Shown piece by piece: positions 23,125-34,212 of a DNA stretch of 64,000 nt. The position numbers and the translations under genes are program-made. The stretch is from Desmodus rotundus (Eukaryota; Chordata; Mammalia; Chiroptera; Phyllostomidae). Each line of letters begins with the position of its first letter. Position 1 is the first letter of the stretch. Below the pieces are notes generated by a model. It made no database searches and was not told the DNA's origin. It saw nothing but the letters and a program-made list of their open reading frames with translations. Where the stretch lies: positions 56,008,239 to 56,072,238 of the forward strand of contig NC_071389.1 in the NCBI RefSeq assembly GCF_022682495.2. Direction: 5' to 3'.

Positions 23125-23254
23125 ATTATATTATATTATTTTTTTACATTTTTGTTGTATTTTTCCATTACCATTTATCTCCTCTATACCCTCTCCCACC
23201 TCCACCCAACCCTCTACCCTCCAGAATCACAGCACTGTTGTCTGTGTCTGTGAG
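23125..23254 (-). mobile_element. Very short L1 3' end
   Basis: A T-rich start then TTTTTCCATTACCATTTATCT and CACTGTTGTCTGTGTCTGTG, an antisense L1 3' UTR of the bat/laurasiatherian type. The flanking repeats CATTATAT at 23117-23124 and 23255-23262 support one ~130 bp insertion. Confidence 0.75.
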
Positions 23255-23264
23255 CATTATATTT

Positions 23265-23440
23265 CTGAATCCCCACAACAACTCTGTCAAGTAAGTATTG
23301 CTTTCTTTTCATTTTACAGTTGAAAAAACAGAGGTATGAAAGCCAAATGACATGTACAAAGTCACTCAGCCAGCAAGTGGCAGAAACAAGTTTAAAGCTT
23401 AAGTCCCTCTGACTCTACACCCCACAGTTCTGTTGCTGTG
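23265..23440 (-). repeat. MIR SINE
   Basis: CCACAACAACTCTGTCAAGTA, CATTTTACAGTTGAAAAAACAG and GTCACTCAGCCAGCAAGTGG are in antisense MIR order. Confidence 0.75.
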
Positions 23441-23444
23441 GTAC

Positions 23445-25030
23445 CCTGAGCTTAGCCTGAGCTTGGTGGGCCCAGCTCCTAAAGCATCTGGTTCCCAAAG
23501 TGTGCACAGATGGGCTCATCAACCAAAATATTGAGCCCCACTAGCAATAACTTGTTCTCCCTCAAGTATCCAAGGTTATTTGCTCTGGCAAAAGAAATAT
23601 CTATATACCTTCTAAAAATCAGATGAGGGGACACTAAGTTAAAATAGAATGGATTTGTTCAAGAATAAAAGGTCCATTTTGAAACTGAAATGGATTTTTT
23701 TTGAGTTAGTACATAGTCAAGCTGAATACTGAGGAGCCTCATAAACTGTAACATTTGCTTTCTGATTCACTAGTATTGCTCAGGCTAGGAGTTCTGAAGA
23801 AATACGACTGTTTGCTTATTTCCCCTGGTGTCACTAGACAAAACTACTTTGCAGACTTAGTTTGGGATGTGTGATAGCAGCTGACAACCATTCACGAGGT
23901 GTCATTCTACAAGGTAAATTAGTGAAAAATTCCAATTCTCTATGCCTTTTTTCAAAGGGATCTTGTGTAGGAGCAAAGAAATTGAAATGCAAAAATGACT
24001 TTTTAGACAACATTAAGTCACGATTTTCATTATACTAAAGCAAATATTAAAATTAAAGGGACTACACAGTTATAGTAACATAGCCATTTCCCTTCTTCAC
24101 TGCATTACAATGTCTTTCTTTATTCTACATTAACTTCTATACTACATTTCAAATAAAAAAGAATAATGGGATAGTAAAAGGGAATTTTTACTTCTTGGCT
24201 ATGTGAAAAAGATTAATTTTGAAAAATCCAAATAAGTTAGATGTCTGCTCACATACATTTAAGTACACTTTTCTCTAAATATGTTTAATTAACTAAACCC
24301 AATTGCTTTATCTTGTGTCTTTGCACCTTTATTTTTATATAATGTGAGTGGAGTCCAGAATCTTATGTGTTTCTTCTAGTAGTACTTCAGAAAGCCCAAA
24401 CCAAGTAGAATAACCAGGAAAATGCACAGTGTTTTAGTAACTATGCTGTCAAAAATGGCACCTATATTTATTGGGCTATCCAATCCCCAGAAAAAAGCTA
24501 AATGGATTTACAAACTTTCCAAAACAAACTAAAAAAAAAAACTTTACCCTCAGGCTTAGCAAAAAGCATGAAACTTCCAGCCTAATAGATAATTGTTTTG
24601 GAAATTTATGTTTCTAAAAAGGGGAGGGGGGCCAAGTGCGAACACCATCTCAACCATAGCTAATTAAAAACATTTGGTGAATGAGCTGATTTTGGCAAAA
24701 AGAAATGAGTTGCAATACTTGAAGTGACTGGTGTGGAACTCAGAAAGGAGTCCAAGAAAGTATTTCTTTGCTTTGTATACAATAACTTCAGCCAGCCATC
24801 TCTATGAGAGATAGCAGTATTCAGAAGGTTATTCTTTTTTGAGATAAACAGATAACCAGCCATTTAAGACAATTGTGTTCTCTGAAAAATGGATGAAGAG
24901 CCAACCAACAAAACCTGCCTGGTGCGCAACAGATGTTGACTCTCTGAGCCATATATAATTTTTTCAAGGAATGGCCTACTCAGTTAGGTACAAGCATTTA
25001 ATTTTTTTAATAATTTAATTCATCTCACTG
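23445..25030. other. No gene or clear repeat
   Basis: Unique AT-rich DNA with only short homopolymers (A-run at 24530, G-run near 24626). Confidence 0.4.
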
Positions 25031-25034
25031 AAAT

Positions 25035-25395
25035 ATGACAACATTCAGTGCTGGCGAGGGGGAGAGGAAAAGAGTTGTGGGAGAACAAATTGTTAAGACA
25101 TGTCTAGAAAGCCATTTGTTAACACCATTGAAAGCAATAATTTGTGTACACATTTTGACTCAGTGATTGAACTTTTAGGGAATTATCTGAAGGAAATAAT
25201 CAGAGATTGAGATAAAAACAGTCTACTGTTTGTCAACTAACAAGGCAATAGTTAAAGAAAAATAGGTACATCTATTCCAGGGAATTCTATGCAGCCAGGT
25301 TCTGAAAAATATTTCGTGACATAGGAAGTAATTATAATTTTTAAATATGTTGCTAAGGAAAGAAAAATGCAGACCAAATTAACTAAAATAAAATG
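25035..25395 (+). mobile_element. Ancient L1M fragment
   Basis: CAGTGCTGGCGAGGGGGAGAG followed by a GGGAATTATCTGAAGGAAAT-type segment and ATTCTATGCAGCCAGGTTCTG correspond to the ORF2 tail and 3' region of old sense L1. No frame remains. Confidence 0.6.
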
Positions 25396-25399
25396 AATA

Positions 25400-26300
25400 T
25401 ATCCCCTGGCCTGGGGAACACGATGAGCAGCAGACCACAATAGGAAAAAAATTAATTTTGAAAACGACAGAGATGGCCCTTGCTTGTGGCGTGTTATCAA
25501 CTCCTGCTGGAGCAGAGAGCCTGTGCTGGACAGCGGAACTTTCTGAGTTGGCTGGAAGATATGAACATATATGCGCGGTTATTAGCTCTTCATTCATATT
25601 TGCAGTGGCCTAAACCTAGATAATGTTTGAGAAATACATTTTATATCAGATCATGTATTAATTTAGAATAAACACCTTTATATAAGAAAATTCTCAGGTG
25701 ATTAATCGCCAGAGACATTACGATCCAGGTTTGCTTTTTTTTCCCCATTGTGGGATTTTGTGCTCTATCAATAATGTCACCTGCGCTGTCCATTACATAC
25801 CTCCAAGGGCTCTGTATTTACTGCTGCTGGCCATTAACCTGCAAGCCACTTTAGTTTGGGGTACCTGCCGCCTCTTTGATGACACATTCTTACAGCCGCA
25901 TGTGTCACAAGCTGTCTGTCTGGTACTGAAACAGACCTATGGGGTGCTGATTTTGGTTTTAAACAATTAGCTTGAATATGAAATCTTGATGGCAAGAAAG
26001 GTTTCCTGGGCCAGTAGGTAAACAAAGATGTGGGTTGCCCTGATGGATCTTGGGATTCAAAGTTGTCGTGGGAACTCTTGTCAGAGACAGTCACTTTTCT
26101 GCTCCAGTGCAAATGCTCCACGTGAAAAGCAGTGGCAGGATCGGCATTGGTGGAGGCAACGAGACAACCAGAAATGAAATGGCCATGCTATGAACAATAA
26201 AAGCACATTTCGTCTTATTACACGTTTTTGCACACAACTTGCCAGGTAGCTTGCAGCAAGTATGGACTTGCTCGGATGGGTCTGTTTCTAGCTTTCCATG
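25400..26300. promoter_or_regulatory. Candidate conserved non-coding segment (speculative)
   Basis: About 900 bp free of recognisable repeats, with moderate GC and several transcription-factor-like words: CAATTAG at 25965 (homeodomain type) and GTAAACAAAG at 26018 (forkhead type). No splice-bounded frame with homology is seen. Its texture suggests constraint, but conservation cannot be judged from one sequence. Confidence 0.3.
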
Positions 26301-26659
26301 TTGTAATAAAAGTTCTTGTACTTCAGTGTATTTGTACCAGTGTGTTACTTATCAAAAGGTATTTTACATGGAAGCAATCTCAAATTTACTGAAAAATTGA
26401 AAGAAGAGTCCAAAACTGTTTTTCCCTGCACTGAGAGCAAGTGACTATCACCCTTGGATACTTTAGTGCATGTTCTACCACTGCCAAGGGTTCTCCTAAT
26501 GAACCACAATAAAAGCATACAACTAGGAAATTAACACTGATATTTTGTTGCCATCTTATCCTCAAACACTGTGGAGTTTTGTGAATTATCTTGGATATGC
26601 CCTTTGCAGCAAAAGGATCCAAGTCAAAACCTTACATTATCTTCGGTTGTCATGTGTGA

Positions 26660-26960
26660 CTGACTGTCTACTTCAGTGTTTCCTCACTTTTTTTTTGACT
26701 TTCATGACCTTGAAGATTATAGAGCAGTTATTTCGTGGTATGTTTTCAATGTATGCTTTTCTTGCTTTCTGTTGATTAGAGTCAGTTAATGGAATACCAT
26801 GGAAGCAATTCAGCACTCTTCTCGTTGTGTCCCATCATGATTTCTACTTGTCCCATTATTGATGACGTTCAATTGGATCATTTAATTCCAGTGGTGTCTT
26901 CTAGCTTATCTGTGTAATTAAGAAATGTTTTGTAAAAAAATACTTGGAGACTAGCTAGAT
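26660..26960. repeat. Probable ancient L1 3'-UTR-type repeat
   Basis: CTTTCATGACCTTGAAGATT..GAGCAGTTATTTCG and TCCCATTATTGATGACGTTCA match a recurrent mammalian repeat that I associate with old L1 3' UTRs. The exact family is uncertain. Confidence 0.45.
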
Positions 26961-27114
26961 ATCCCATTTCTTATCAAACTTACTATCTATCATCTATCTG
27001 TCCATCAACTTCTATCTCAGTATAGACTGATGAATTTTATGTTTAGAGCAATCAATCAATCTGTATGTGGAAAATATTCATCCCCAACATGAAAGCTGTA
27101 GAAAGAAAGAACTA

Positions 27115-27323
27115 GCCCTGGCTGGTATGGCTTAGTGGATTGAGTGGCGGCCTGTGAACCAAAGGATTGCTGGTTCGATTCCCAGTCAGGGCACATGCCT
27201 GGGTTGTGGGCCAGGTCCCCAGAAGGCGGTACGTGAGAGGCAATCACACATTGATGTTTCTCTTCCTTTCTTTCTCTCTTCCTTCCCTTCTGTCTAAAAA
27301 TAAATTTTAAAAAATCTTTAAAA
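27115..27323 (+). mobile_element. Ves SINE
   Basis: Begins GCCCTGGCTGGTATGGCTTAG. The A box TGGCTTAGTGG is at 27128-27138 and an intact consensus B box GGTTCGATTCC at 27172-27182. A pyrimidine-rich end and A-rich tail follow. It has a perfect 14 bp target-site duplication, GAAAGAAAGAACTA, at 27101-27114 and 27324-27337. The intact B box makes it the best preserved Pol III promoter of the four Ves copies. Confidence 0.95.
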
Positions 27324-27339
27324 GAAAGAAAGAACTAAT

Positions 27340-28790
27340 AAATATATTTGTATTATTGCCTTGTTTTAATTCCAAAGGTCCCCCTCTTTTAACTTCTTTT
27401 GGGCAAGAGCCAAGTGAGATCATGAGAGTTTCAACAAATATTTATATCTTAAGTTGGTCGATGGCTCCAGTGGCATTGAAAACTTCTCATTTTGTCAGTG
27501 TTCTCTCTCTATCTGCATTGAAACAAAGTAGTATAAGACTATTCTAGTGACTTGTGTGTCACATAATATTGCAGACTCCCTGCCCATTGTTTGGACACCA
27601 GCACCACAGTGGGGAAAACACACTTTGGATCTTTCTATAGTCTGGTGTTGGCACCTGTTGTTATAATTATTCAATTGGTATGCTTTGATCCTTCTGTAAT
27701 AAATAGAACACAGTTTTGACTTTATAGTTTCCCTCATATAAACAACAGTAAACAAAACATGATTTATGCAAAAAGAAATTTAAAGCTCTCTTTCCCCCAG
27801 TTAAGTATGAAGACTTCGTAAGTGAAAATATGAATCTGGCCCAGAGTTATAAAGTAAATTCCATGAGACAGCCTAGCCCATGAAATCATGAAACTTTGTA
27901 GGGTCTTATAAAATGTTGGGAACCAAGGAGCATAGCAGAGGAGGGCCAGCATGAATTTGGCTCTCAGGGGAGGGAGTAAAATCTAGTGGCAGTTCTCTTT
28001 CCATTTGCTGTGGTCACTCAAGCAATCATCATTCTGATAATGCAATATTACTTGGTATTTACATTATCTTTTTATGTGAGCCATTCATTGCTTTTAACAC
28101 CATCTCATAAATTTTCACTCTGGCCTGGATAGGTGAGCCAAAAATAGCACTGCACATACTGCACAGATGGAGGAATTGGTCCTTGTCTGTGTAAAGTGAT
28201 GTGGAGAATGGAACAACTAATCAGTTTGCAAGGTAGAGAGAAAGTTAAAATTCCTCCTAAACAAGCTAAGGCTATTTCTTTGGAGAACTATTTTAAGCCT
28301 TCTCTAAATTATAAAGTTTTAATATGGTTATTGCTTTTGCCAGAGGGCTAGACCCTGCTATGAAGATGATTTAAATTTTATGACTTAACTTCATATTGGT
28401 AATAAACTGGTAGACCATTTAGTGTTAAACATAAAAACAAGTTACTCAGCTGTTTGGAGAAAATAGTATGACTGCATGTTGAAAACAGGTACTTATTAGG
28501 TAATTATAATATATTCTGCAGAAGTGAGAGATAGGGCCTCCATATGTTTATACTTTGCTGTTTAGTTTAACTAATTTGTATCCTAGGCACAAGGTAGACT
28601 ATTAATGAGTTAAATTAAAATATTGCAGGGATGGAAAGAATTTTAGAATATTAAAAAGTTTAAAAGTATTAACATAGGAGATAAAATAATTATTATATTA
28701 TATGCAATTATGTTCTTCAGTGATTATAGAGACTATTATTGCTGGTGTTAATAAAACATGGTCACTGCTATAGTTACTATGGTTTAAATC
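27340..28790. other. No gene or clear repeat
   Basis: AT-rich unique DNA. A weak antisense MIR-like patch at 28100-28180 is not supported well enough to call. Confidence 0.4.
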
Positions 28791-28802
28791 TCAAACATAT
28801 TA

Positions 28803-30755
28803 TAATTTATTATTATTTTGAGTATATTTTATTGATTATTCTATTATAGTTGTCCCAGTTGTTCTCCCTGTGCTCTCCTCTACCCAGTATCCCCCATTCC
28901 CTCCAGTGATCTACCTCCCCTTAGTTCATGTCATGAGTTGTGCATATAGGTTTTGGCTACTCCACTTCCTATACTGTTCTTAATATCCCCCTGTGTATTC
29001 TGTACCTACCAGTTTGTACTTCTTAATCTCCGCACCACTTTCCCCATTATCCCCATTCCCCCTCCCAGCTGATAACCCTCTAAATGATCTCCATATCTAT
29101 GATTCTGTTCCTGTTCTGCCTATTTGCTTAGTTTGTTTTTTAGATTCAATTGTTGATAGTTGTGAATTTATTACCATTCAGGCTAGAGTAAACTAGGTTG
29201 TAGGTCCTTGCTGTTCATCACTTTGAATACTTCTTTCCAGTCACTTCTAGCCTGAAAATGTTTCTTCTGAGAAATCAGCTGACAGTCTTATGGGAACTCT
29301 TTTGTAAGTAACTTTCTACTTTTCTCTTTCTGGTTTTAAGATTCTCTCTTTATCTTCAACCTTTGGCATTTTAATTATGATGTGACTTGGTGTGGTTCTC
29401 TTTGGGTCCATCTTGTTTGGGACTCTCTGGGCTTCCTGGATTTATATGTCTATCTCCTTCACCAAATTAGGAAAATTTTTCTTTCATTATTTTTTCAAAT
29501 AAGTTCAATTTCTTACTCTTTCTCTTTTTCCTGTATCCATATGATTTGAATGTTAGTACATTCCAAGTTGTCTGAGAGGCTTCTTAGCCTATCCTTGTTT
29601 TATTTATTTTTTTATTCTTTTTTTCCTTGCTGTTCTGATTGAATATTTTTTCTTCCTTATGTTCCAAATCATTGTTATGATTCTCAGCTTCATCCACTCA
29701 CTGTTGTTTCCCTGTAAATTTTTCTTTTTTCATTTAGTGTAAACTTCATTTCTGCATGGGTCTTTTTTATGCTGTTGAAGTACCCAGTGAGTTCCCTGAG
29801 CATCCTAATAACCATTGTTTTGACCTCTGCATCTGATAGATTGCTTATCTCCATTTTGTTTAGTTCTTTTTCTGGAGTTTTGATTTGTTCTTTCACTTGG
29901 ACCATACTTCTTTGTTTCCTCATTTTGGCAGCCAGCCTCCCTGTGTTTGTTTCTATGTATTAGGTAGAGCAGCTGTGACTCCCTGTCTTAGTAGTGTAGC
30001 CAATTGTAGAAATGCACACCAGTAAGTTGGATGGGGCAGAACTTTAGGTAATCACCAGGGTAAGGCAGCCTGTGTGAACCAGGTTGATGGAGTCTCCAAT
30101 ATGGTGTTGCCTTTCTGTTGCTCCATGTGGGTGAGGGCTCAGAAAGGGGACCAGGCCCCTGCCTGGCCTCTGGAGTTTCATCTTGGGGGAAGCTGTCCCC
30201 CAGCACTCACCTTGATTCCAGACTCTTCTGATTCTCTTTGTATGCAACTGGGACCTTCCAGCTCCTGCCACAGTGCTAGAACCCAGAGGGAGTGAATCTG
30301 TGTAAGTCCTAATTCCGTTGTGGGCTCTTCAAGACGAGATTCGTGAGAATCTGGCAGTTTCTCCCACTGCCTCAACCTCCACTGGTCTTTACAGCCAGAA
30401 GTTATGGGGACTTGTCTTCCTGGCACTGGAACCCTGGGCTGGGTGGTCTGGTGTGGGGCTGGGATCATTTTCTCCTGAGATATCCCTCCTGGTTTTTATG
30501 CATGCACCTGGGGGTGGGACTGCCTATTCCACATCTCTGTATCTCTGTGCATCTCCACATCTCTGCCCCTCCTATCCATCTGGGTGAATGTGACTTCTTT
30601 AATTCCTTGGTTGTCAGACTTCCACACAGCTTGATTTTTATACAACAAATCTGGTGATTCTGGGTGATAATTCTTTTGTGTTTTAGTTGTAATTTTTGCT
30701 GTGGTTGTGGGAGAAGGAGAGCTGTGTTTACTTACACCTTCATCTTGATTGGAAG
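28803..30755 (-). mobile_element. ORF2-less L1 (HAL1-like half-LINE), copy 3
   Basis: Same layout as copies 1 and 2: 5' motif CAAGATGAAGG (about 30737-30747), a leader to about 29930, ORF1 remains, 3' UTR and L1 3' end at 28815-28860. The 12 bp duplication TCAAACATAWTA lies at 28791-28802 and 30756-30767. Relative to copy 2 it lacks about 150 bp at the ORF1 C-terminus/3' UTR junction (near 29175-29195). Confidence 0.82.
29200..29925 (-). pseudogene. Disrupted L1 ORF1 of half-LINE copy 3
   Basis: The piece at 29923-29690 reads ..MEISNLSDAEVKTMVIRML.. and ..RELTGYFNSIKK.., the L1 ORF1 N-terminus. The rest is shifted and the extreme C-terminus is deleted. Confidence 0.75.
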
Positions 30756-30769
30756 TCAAACATAATACC

Positions 30770-32000
30770 TTTTAGAACCTAAAATAATGCTGTGCACAGA
30801 TAGAACTTTAATGTTTCTTCAGTTTCAATAAATGCATATCAGCATGTCAGTAACTTTTGGACACCTTAACAAAGGTTAAAACTTGAAAACATATGCCAAA
30901 AGCTTGCTCACTGTCAATAATTAAATTTAAATTATTAGTAACAATTTTGAAATCTTAAGTGTTAAGTAAGTATAGAAGTAGATGACTCATGCTATGTTAA
31001 TGAATCAGAAGTTCATTTGGATCTTAAGAATTAAAAATATTTTATAAATATTAAGGTAACTATTTACAGAAAAGGAGAGTTTTCTGAACATACAAATAAG
31101 TTGCCTAACTAAAAGAGTTTGAACTTATAATAAAAGTAAAATAGTATAACCAGAGAAACAATCAAACCTAACATATGAGTATTGTGATTATGGGAGGAAA
31201 AACCTCCATAAAAGGAACCATTAGGTGGTCCTCAAGCATGAGACAGCTCACAGCGAAAACAGTGCCAGGGACTTGACCTTTAGAGCAGCAGCGAGATAAT
31301 ATTCTGAACCTTCAGGGACCCTCAGTGGGCACATTTGTTTATGTTGTGAGCCAATGACTAAGAATTCAGTGTTGAATGAAGAAGAAAGCGGTAAGAAGAG
31401 CAACAATTAAATAACACAAGGCATTTTCACTAGTGTCCTCCCAGCTCCTTTCAGGAAAGCTGGCCAGGGGAAGGTTTTTTGGTTTTCTCTCTGGGTATTT
31501 TTCTTCAGTCCTAACCGACCAAACTGTTATGTGCATTTCCTCTCCACATTAAAAAAAAATGTAGACAGCCACCCATCCTCCTTAAATCTTTCAACAAAGT
31601 GAACAATAAAAATTATTGAAAGGGGAGAAAAAAAGGGGAATGGAGGGGAAGACAAGCCCATCCAACTTTCCTTACAAAAGATGGCCCTTCTTTTCCCCTG
31701 AAGAGATATAAAAGAAAAAAAGGAATCTACTGGAATGTGAGATGATTAAGCTCATGCGTCTTCAGTTTTCATAATAAAGACATTTGTTGTTTTTGACTTG
31801 TGAAAGGATAGGAAAAGCTAGCTTGAAGTAGGAGGTTATGGACTTCACAACCATCTTCTTGTGATGCAAACTGATTGTAAAAAGGATGACTGGTTTTTAA
31901 GCCCAAGACAAGTATTAAGTAACTGTACAGCGGTATATACATTTATTATCCTTATGCAGACGAGGAACTCTAGGCACTCACACACAATAGGGGAAGGGAC
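30770..32000. other. No gene recognised
   Basis: Unique DNA. 31200-31480 is more GC-balanced and repeat-free; a purine run lies at 31616-31657. No exon is supported. Confidence 0.4.
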
Positions 32001-32004
32001 CTAG

Positions 32005-32305
32005 CCTATGAGTGTATGTTTTGTGCCAACTACTCTGCTAGACATTTTATTTAAATGATTTCTTCAACTCTAAAATACCTATTAAATTATTACAAAGTGT
32101 TACTTATGGAATTATTATGGGCTTGTTGTGAGGATTTAAATGACATAAAATAGGTAGGATCTGGTACATTCAATTCTCACAAAACCCTGTACATCTCACC
32201 AAGGTTAAAGTGACCCGGCCAATGGCACACAGCTAGAAATTGGTCAAGATGGTGTTCTCGTCTGGACTGACCCACAGCCCTCACTCTTGCTCTGCATCAC
32301 ACAGC
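32005..32305 (-). repeat. MIR SINE, with extra internal sequence
   Basis: TTTTGTGCCAACTACTCTGCTAG, AATTCTCACAAAACCCTGTAC and GGCACACAGCTAGAAATTGG follow antisense MIR. A direct middle part with TTGTGAGGATTTAAATGACA looks like a second MIR piece in the other orientation. Confidence 0.55.
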
Positions 32306-33029
32306 TACAAAATAGACAATGGCCTACAACATGTGATAGGGGGGATCTCAGGCCAGAAATTCCAACCAAAAAAAGTATTTTTAGATGAAATCTATTTCGA
32401 TTAATAATTTGTAGTTACTGGGAGATGTGCGTTTTTATGCCTCTTCTACTTTTGAAGTACAATGTTTCTTAATATCCTTCTTATAAGCTTAATGCTGCAG
32501 GCAAGCTGTGTCTCTAATGGCAAGGTGTCTCTAAATCCACATATGGAGATTAAGTTTGAGGAAATTTGACATCCCAAAATTTGTATGGTGAAATAAATGT
32601 GACAGTTATTTGAGAATTTTGTGTTCTTGTGATGATAATTTATTTTCTCTAAGGCTTCATAGGTAGAATCCTTTAAATAGTTTCTTGATCTGATAGTTTC
32701 TTGGTGTGTAATACAGGCAGAGATTTAATATTCGTAGAGATGTCAGGGCTGTGGTCTTTAGTCCTAATTTATTCATGATATATTTGCACCATGATATTCA
32801 TGATGCAAACATTAGAAAGTGCACGTGCACAACTATCAGGTGAAGTTGTAAAGGATTTAAGAACGAAATACTTTTGACTACAAAAGTGATGATTAGGCCA
32901 TAGTTAAGCCACTTAAATGCTATATTAAATGTAACATTTAATTTTAAGTGATTTAACTGTTACCTATCCTTTCTATCTAATTAATTTTATGATAATAATA
33001 TTTTAGAACATAAGCTCCAAAAAGAGAGT

Positions 33030-33105
33030 TTTTGTCAATTTTGGTCACATCTGTATCCTTAGAACTTAGTTGAATGCCTAGTTAGTGTCCACTAAATATT
33101 ATAGG
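33030..33105 (+). repeat. L2 LINE 3' end
   Basis: CATCTGTATCCTTAGAACTTAG then GAATGCCTAGTTAGTGTCCA and CTAAATATT is a worn L2 tail. Confidence 0.45.
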
Positions 33106-33295
33106 GTCAGGCCCAAACAATGCCCCTTTTTATTACAAAATCATAAGCATATAATTCTGTAACAATATCACACTCAAACATACCATATGACACTTTAGGT
33201 GAAATGTTCAAATTAAAACTATAAATGATTACACCCATATTATTACCCTACCAACTATACTCAAGCAGGTGTTACTTCTGCCAGACCCTGGATTT

Positions 33296-33316
33296 AAAAA
33301 AAAAAAAAAAAAAAAG
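33296..33316. repeat. Poly-A tract (21 nt)
   Basis: Uninterrupted A run with no identified retroelement attached on its 5' side. Confidence 0.9.
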
Positions 33317-33548
33317 GAATGGAATACTTAGGCAAAAAGACAAAAAGATAGAAGGTTAAGAAGTGAAACTCTAACAATGTAGGAATAGAAAGAATTCTCA
33401 TCAGAGAAACAATATTAAAGGGTAAACTATTAATATAGTAATATAAATATTTATACAGAATTAAATATTCAAATAAAGCATAAACATTTTTATTGTTGTT
33501 GATATCTTTATTACACAGAGACAAAGACCCTGTTGAAGAGAACTTGCA

Positions 33549-34212
33549 TGATTCTTCCAGGTTTTTCAGAAGAGATGATAGAAAGGATCATACTGTGATT
33601 ATAACTGAACACAGATCCAGCAGCCTGATGCTATGAAAGGCTATACTCTAGTGTCAGGTGCTGATGGAAAGGAAAGTGTTTTATTCAGATGCTGGCCATC
33701 TGGAAGATGGGGGACTCTTGTCTCAAAGCCTGACTCCTGGGGACATGGGGGACTCGTCTCAAAGTGCATCTTCACCTCTCAGTGGAGACAAGAGGTTTTA
33801 ATAAAGAAGGAGACAGGAACAGAACAAAGAGATCAAGGGGCTTGATAAGTTGTCTACATGCAGATGAGCACAGTCTATTCTGATAAGGACAGTGATGGTC
33901 CCGTGTGCATCATCCTGGATTCACATCATCCTGACTTCTTGTCATCCTGACTTCAAGGTCCAAGGTCAGAAAATTTCCTGGAGCTGGGATGCCTGAAGTT
34001 TGGAGTATGTATCTTTTGATGTTAGTTCCTAGGATTCTTATACAAGCATGCTGTTTATCTACAATCTATGTGTTAGTCAGAGCCAGCACTTACAGAAACC
34101 ATGTCAAACGAGTGGCGAGTGGCGGGGGCGGGTTACAATTTCCCACTGTCACAATTTCCTGTTGTTGCAAATCCCCACTGTCAATTTTTCTTCCATTTCC
34201 ATGGATGTTACA
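33549..34212 (-). mobile_element. Endogenous-retrovirus-like LTR (left copy, 3' LTR)
   Basis: Homologous to 37445-38084 in the same orientation. On the minus strand it starts TGTAACAT (34212 down) and ends ..GAATCA (33549), with a conserved polyadenylation signal in CTGAATAAAACACTTTCC. The direct pair about 3.9 kb apart suggests a degraded provirus read right to left. The two LTRs have diverged visibly (roughly one base in five to six in the best aligned part, by eye). Confidence 0.6.

Noticed and set aside
27115..27182. Independent tRNA gene
   Set aside because: The A and B boxes belong to the tRNA-derived head of a Ves SINE with flanking duplications; no cloverleaf with an acceptor stem is present. 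The same applies to the other three Ves copies.
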